Below, in pieces: positions 59,944 to 64,000 of a stretch of DNA of 64,000 bases. Every line of letters begins with the position of its first letter. Within the stretch, counting starts at the first letter, position 1. This DNA comes from Flavobacterium quisquiliarum. GTDB lineage: Bacteria; Bacteroidota; Bacteroidia; Flavobacteriales; Flavobacteriaceae. A program made the translations under genes and the position numbers. The notes under the pieces were generated by a model. It was not told the DNA's origin. It made no database searches and saw only the letters and a list, made by a program, of their open reading frames with translations. The stretch spans positions 186,001 through 250,000 of the forward strand of contig NZ_WWEM01000037.1 in NCBI RefSeq assembly GCF_019308285.1, written 5' to 3'.

Positions 59944-60972
59944 ATGAACATACTTCGAAAAATACTTTTCCCTTTCGCCGTTTTATACGGATTCATTACT
60001 TCAATTCGTAATTTTCTTTTTGATAAAGGAATTTTAAAATCGACTTCGTTTGATCTTCCAGTTATTGCAGTTGGAAATTTAAGCGTGGGCGGAACCGGGA
60101 AAACACCTCAAATAGAATATTTAATCCGATTATTAGCTGATAAATATAAAGTCGCAACTTTAAGCCGTGGTTATAAAAGAAAATCAGAAGGATTTGTTTT
60201 AGCCGATAAAAATTCGAATGCTGAAATTCTGGGGGACGAACCGTTTCAGTTTTATCAAAAATTTCCAAATGTAATGGTAGCCGTAGATGCGAATCGTACC
60301 AATGGAATTCAGCAATTGCTTTCGCAGAATGAAAAATCAGAAGTTATTTTACTTGATGATGCATACCAGCATAGAAAGGTAAAGGCAGGTTTTTATATTC
60401 TATTAACCGCTTATGATGATTTGTATGCGGATGATTTTATGCTTCCAACAGGAAATTTGAGAGAAAGCAGGAGCGGAGCTGAAAGAGCTAATGTCATAGT
60501 GATTACAAAATGTCCAAAAGTTTTATCGGAAGAAAAACAAGCTGAAATTCGATTGAAATTAAAATTAAATTGTTCGCAGCAGATCTTTTTTACTTTTATC
60601 GATTATGATGAAGAAATTTACGGATCAAAAGAGAAAATTGAAGTAGATGAAATTAAATCTGAAGCAAAATTACTTTTGGCTGGAATTGCAAAACCAAAAC
60701 CGTTTTTTGATTTTTTAAAGAATGAAAATGATGAATGTTTGACTTTTCCAGATCATCATCATTTTTCTGATGACGATTTAGAAACAATTTTAGCGAAAGC
60801 AAACGGAAAAAAAATAATTACAACCGAGAAAGATTATGTTCGTTTAAAAGATTCGAAATTGGTTTCTCAACTGTATTACCTTCCAATAAAAAGTACTTTC
60901 ATCAATCATAAACAAAACTTTGATGGTTCAATTCTAAATTACGTAGAAAAAAACTTAGCAATTGTGCTGTAA
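59944..60972 (+). CDS. lpxK: Tetraacyldisaccharide 4'-kinase
   Basis: The 342-residue inner-membrane kinase phosphorylates the lipid A precursor at the 4' position. N-terminal membrane-associated helix (FPFAVLYGFITSIRNFLF), Walker A in GNLSVGGTGKTP, and the conserved LLDDAYQHRKV. Others: FPDHHHFS and TTEKDYVRLK. Starts 4 bp after the toxin gene, so the toxin-antitoxin promoter may also read it. The stop lies 34 bp inside the convergent histidine-kinase gene. Confidence 0.95.
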   Translation: MNILRKILFPFAVLYGFITSIRNFLFDKGILKSTSFDLPVIAVGNLSVGGTGKTPQIEYLIRLLADKYKVATLSRGYKRKSEGFVLADKNSNAEILGDEPFQFYQKFPNVMVAVDANRTNGIQQLLSQNEKSEVILLDDAYQHRKVKAGFYILLTAYDDLYADDFMLPTGNLRESRSGAERANVIVITKCPKVLSEEKQAEIRLKLKLNCSQQIFFTFIDYDEEIYGSKEKIEVDEIKSEAKLLLAGIAKPKPFFDFLKNENDECLTFPDHHHFSDDDLETILAKANGKKIITTEKDYVRLKDSKLVSQLYYLPIKSTFINHKQNFDGSILNYVEKNLAIVL

Positions 60973-63110
60973 AATTCGTCTGGTACAAAAGGTTTAGTAA
61001 TTACATCATCCATTCCAAAAGAAAGAAGCATGTCACGATTTTCGTCAAGCGAAATAGCCGTCAATGCGATAATCGGAGTCGATTTATCAAATTCCCGAAT
61101 TAGTTTGGTAGCTGTCGTACCATTAATGCCTGGAAGGTGAACATCCATCAAAACCATATCAAAACGTTTGATCTTTAAAAGCTCAACCGCATCTTCTCCG
61201 TTATCAATGATTTCGCAACTAATGTCTTTGTTTTCAAGCATTTTTCGAGTTATCATTTGATTGATTTTATTGTCCTCAATCAATAAAATAGATTTGTGTT
61301 TCAATTGCGTGTCACTATATGGTTTTACTTCTTCAATTACTTCCAATGGTTCGTGGTTAATTTTAAAATTTAATTTGAAGGTAAAAGTAGAACCTTTACC
61401 CACTTCACTTTTTAGTTTTATTTCGCCTCCAAGAAGCTCAATTAGTTTTTTTACAATAGTAAGACCAAGTCCAGTTCCGCCGTATTTTCGGTTTACTTCA
61501 ATAGACCCTTGTGAGAAACTTTCAAAAACAGTTTGTAATTTATCTTCGGGAATTCCAATTCCAGTGTCCACAATTTCGAAATAAACAGTAGCGGTATCAT
61601 CTTCCTGAGAATATAGTTTCGCAATAACGCTTACATGTCCATTTTGAGTAAATTTTAAAGCGTTGTTGATCAGATTCAATATAATTTGAGATAGTTTTGT
61701 TGGATCTCCCATCAAATTGTCAGGAATCGATTTGTCTATTTCTAAATTGAAATAATTTTTATTGGCGGTAGCTAATTCTTTTAAAGAACTCTGAATATTG
61801 AATAAAAGTTCTTTTAGATTAAAACTAATATTTTCGACCTCAACTTTAGTGGAATCAATTTTATTGATTTCTAAAATTTCATTGATAAAAGTAGTCAGGT
61901 AATTTCCTGAAAATTTTAAAGATTCCAGATATTTTAATTGTTTTTTCTTTGGATTGTCTTCCAGTAAAATATGTGTAATTCCGTTAATGGCGTTTAACGG
62001 AGTTCTTAATTCATGACTTACTGTAGATAAGAATTCAGATCGTGCTTTCGATGCTTTTTCAGCTTTGTTTTTAGCCAAAATTAACTCTTTGTTTTTTTCG
62101 CGGAGCAGTAAATTATTCTGGTTTCTAATAATATTGTTTTTGTACAAAGCTAAACTCAAAAGAGACAGAATCGAAATCAAAGCAATGGCCAGAATGCTGA
62201 CTAACTTTGAATAACGATATGTTTTAAGTTGGATTTTTTCCTCGCTTTCTCTTTTTATGGTATTGTTTAAAGATTGATTTTTTTTGAATTTCTCAAATTC
62301 ATTTAAATCAATTTTCGCATTTTTTAATCTTAATAGATAGTTTTCTAGCTGATAATGCTCGTCTAAAAAAGAATAAGCCATATCATAATTCTTATTCTGC
62401 TTATAATATTGGCTTATGGCTAAAACGATTTTAGATTTTTTTGGGAGATCATTACTTTTTTCATTGTAATCTAATGCTTTGTCAAAATAAATCATAGCAG
62501 AATCATTCCTTTTCAGCTGTGTTTCAATTAAACCAAGCTGATAATAAGAATCGACTTTTGTTTTTATAATGTTAGGATTGTTTGCTTTTCTTATTATGCT
62601 CCCGAAAGTTTTTGCTGCTAAAACTAGATCGTTATTTTTCTTTTGTGCTAATGCTTTCTGATAGCGTAATGCTTCGGCATGATCAGTAATATTAAGTTCT
62701 TTAAGTAAACTTTCAGCTTTTGAATAATATAAATCGGCAGTTTTATAGTCGCCTTTTGCTGTATTTGCTACTCCAATGTAATATAATGCTAAAGCCTTAA
62801 TACAACTTGGTTTTAGCGTATCATATATGGCAACTGTTTTATGGAAGTTCTTTAGGGCGTCTTCTAGTTTTCCTTGATTATAAAAAATTTTGCCAAGCTT
62901 TAAAGTTTGATTAGCTAAATTTTCTGTCTGACCATGTACTTCACAAAAATTAATAGATTTCTGAGTGTAAACAGCATCCTCATTGTATCTTTTATTGTCA
63001 AGATTAGAATTCGCTAGTTTGTTATAATAGATAATACTATCCGTATTCTTTTTGGCTTGAGAATACAAAGTTGTAAGAAAACAAACAACAATAAAAAGAT
63101 AGTATTTCAT
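60939..63110 (-). CDS. Hybrid sensor histidine kinase with TPR input domain
   Basis: A 723-residue inner-membrane sensor. In order: signal peptide, periplasmic TPR repeats (about residues 20-255), a coiled helix, one membrane helix (about 303-323), histidine-kinase dimerisation domain with His366 (SHELRTPLNAI), catalytic ATPase domain (NLINNALKFTQNG, GTGLGLTIVKKL) and a receiver domain with Asp656 (LMDVHLPG). No output domain, so the phosphate probably passes to another protein. The signal is unknown. 26 bp before it lies the gap gene, on the same strand. Confidence 0.93.
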   Translation of the reverse strand: MKYYLFIVVCFLTTLYSQAKKNTDSIIYYNKLANSNLDNKRYNEDAVYTQKSINFCEVHGQTENLANQTLKLGKIFYNQGKLEDALKNFHKTVAIYDTLKPSCIKALALYYIGVANTAKGDYKTADLYYSKAESLLKELNITDHAEALRYQKALAQKKNNDLVLAAKTFGSIIRKANNPNIIKTKVDSYYQLGLIETQLKRNDSAMIYFDKALDYNEKSNDLPKKSKIVLAISQYYKQNKNYDMAYSFLDEHYQLENYLLRLKNAKIDLNEFEKFKKNQSLNNTIKRESEEKIQLKTYRYSKLVSILAIALISILSLLSLALYKNNIIRNQNNLLLREKNKELILAKNKAEKASKARSEFLSTVSHELRTPLNAINGITHILLEDNPKKKQLKYLESLKFSGNYLTTFINEILEINKIDSTKVEVENISFNLKELLFNIQSSLKELATANKNYFNLEIDKSIPDNLMGDPTKLSQIILNLINNALKFTQNGHVSVIAKLYSQEDDTATVYFEIVDTGIGIPEDKLQTVFESFSQGSIEVNRKYGGTGLGLTIVKKLIELLGGEIKLKSEVGKGSTFTFKLNFKINHEPLEVIEEVKPYSDTQLKHKSILLIEDNKINQMITRKMLENKDISCEIIDNGEDAVELLKIKRFDMVLMDVHLPGINGTTATKLIREFDKSTPIIALTAISLDENRDMLLSFGMDDVITKPFVPDEFYSTIAKFFST

Positions 63111-63136
63111 GTATGGCAGTGCTTTTACAATGAATC

Positions 63137-64000
63137 TTATTTTTTTCTTATGAGTAAAATTAAATCGATTAATCTTGATGAATAGCCAATCTCGTTATCA
63201 TACCACCCTACTACTTTTACCATTTTATCAATAACCGAAGTAAGCTGTGCGTCAAATAAACAAGAATGTGTATTGCCAATTACATCTACCGAGACAATAG
63301 GATCTTCGGTGTAATCTAATATTCCTTTTAAACTTGTTTTTGAGGCTTCTTTAAATGCTTTATTTATTTCTTCAATGTTTACAGCACGTTTTACATTGAA
63401 GGTAATGTCTGTTAATGAACCGTCGGGAACGGGAACTCTTATTCCGCATCCTCCCATTTTGTTGTGCAATTTAGGAAAAATTTTTGTTAATGCCTTAGCT
63501 GCTCCAGTAGTTGTTGGAACAATTGATTGACTTGCACCTCTTGCACGACGTAAATCCTTATGGGGTTGGTCATGAAGACTTTGATCTGTTGTAAAAGAAT
63601 GTATTGTTGTAATATATGCCTGTTCAATACCACACAATTCTTCGATAATTTTGATCATCGGTGCGGCATTGTTCGTGGTACAGCTTGCATTAGAAACGAT
63701 AGTTTCATCTCCATCTAAAATAGTTTCATTTACACCAAGAACTACCGTTTTTATAGTGTCTACTTCAGACGGTGCAGAAAGAATTACTTTTTTTGCACCT
63801 GCTTCCAGATGCCTATTTAATTCTTCATGTGTTTTATATTTTCCTGTTGATTCAATAACGATGTCAATCGAATGTGATTTCCAGTCTAAATTTGAAATGT
63901 TTTTTTCATGAAAAAAGAAAAAATGCCTCCCGTCTACAATAATACTATTTTCGTCATGACTGACCTCAAAAGGCAAAACACCGTGAATACTGTCATATTT
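63137..64000 (-). CDS. gap: Glyceraldehyde-3-phosphate dehydrogenase, N-terminus beyond the window
   Basis: Catalytic part of a type I GAPDH, cut by the right window edge; the N-terminal NAD-binding start is missing, and the frame stays open to position 64000 (reading KYDSIHGVLPFEV). Catalytic cysteine in NASCTTNNAAP, catalytic histidine further on (TTIHSFTTDQ), substrate-binding RARGASQSIVPTTTGAAKA, and GWYDNEIGYSSRL. NNAAP replaces the more common NCLAP, so this may be a second, gluconeogenic paralogue; that is inference. Confidence 0.9.
   Translation of the reverse strand, partial: KYDSIHGVLPFEVSHDENSIIVDGRHFFFFHEKNISNLDWKSHSIDIVIESTGKYKTHEELNRHLEAGAKKVILSAPSEVDTIKTVVLGVNETILDGDETIVSNASCTTNNAAPMIKIIEELCGIEQAYITTIHSFTTDQSLHDQPHKDLRRARGASQSIVPTTTGAAKALTKIFPKLHNKMGGCGIRVPVPDGSLTDITFNVKRAVNIEEINKAFKEASKTSLKGILDYTEDPIVSVDVIGNTHSCLFDAQLTSVIDKMVKVVGWYDNEIGYSSRLIDLILLIRKK

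Overview
The window looks like chromosomal DNA of a Flavobacterium-type member of the Bacteroidota. The reasons are AT-rich sequence, repeated promoters of the form TTG-N(17-23)-TAnnTTTG, few Shine-Dalgarno sequences, a SusC/SusD pair, several TonB-dependent receptors, a type IX secretion (T9SS) C-terminal sorting domain, and many lipoproteins. Most of the gene content is core genome. I saw no prophage, insertion sequence, CRISPR array or rRNA.

Layout. 1-4663: a divided YbhGFSR-like exporter operon on the minus strand (TetR, TolC, HlyD, two ATPases, first codons of a permease), with two copies of one 18-bp palindrome flanking the TetR gene. 4946-9722: a META-domain lipoprotein, exported MsrA and MsrB, then idi, queD, bcp, manA and a small conserved-looking protein. 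9756-10089: two identical tRNA-Thr(TGT) genes, each with its own promoter and terminator. 10224-17341: membrane and lipoprotein genes, a patatin, htpG, and an OmpA lipoprotein. 17421-20591: a minus-strand set with a thioredoxin-like protein, a small secreted protein and an HExxH lipoprotein. 20732-30813: a lone ABC ATPase, an S9 peptidase, a FabH paralogue, cutC, a large outer-membrane receptor and argS.

30871-43304 is the accessory part. It holds a gene-free interval that may encode a small RNA, a SusC/SusD pair without enzymes, and a haem-uptake-like locus (DUF6607-like protein divergent from a receptor plus HmuY) whose two promoters face each other across a palindrome. A T9SS cargo protein with three near-identical 279-bp repeats follows. 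43530-48110 is a compact three-gene unit (SGNH protein, SGNH protein with an inserted LysM, MBOAT acyltransferase) that I read as an exported-glycan O-acetylation system, possibly acting on peptidoglycan.

48422-64000: ffh, folD, corA behind a short leader ORF and a switchable hairpin, a repeat-rich spacer, a membrane-protein/regulator unit whose last gene is frameshifted at an A8 run, rluF, small enzymes, a coiled-coil protein that has lost its zinc-ribbon cysteines, a Nif3-like protein, a YoeB-type toxin-antitoxin pair, lpxK, a hybrid histidine kinase and a truncated GAPDH gene at the window edge. Noncoding repeats are frequent in gaps between 48 and 58 kb. The strongest candidates for undescribed biology are the corA leader switch, the SGNH-LysM-MBOAT unit and the possible small RNA near 31 kb.
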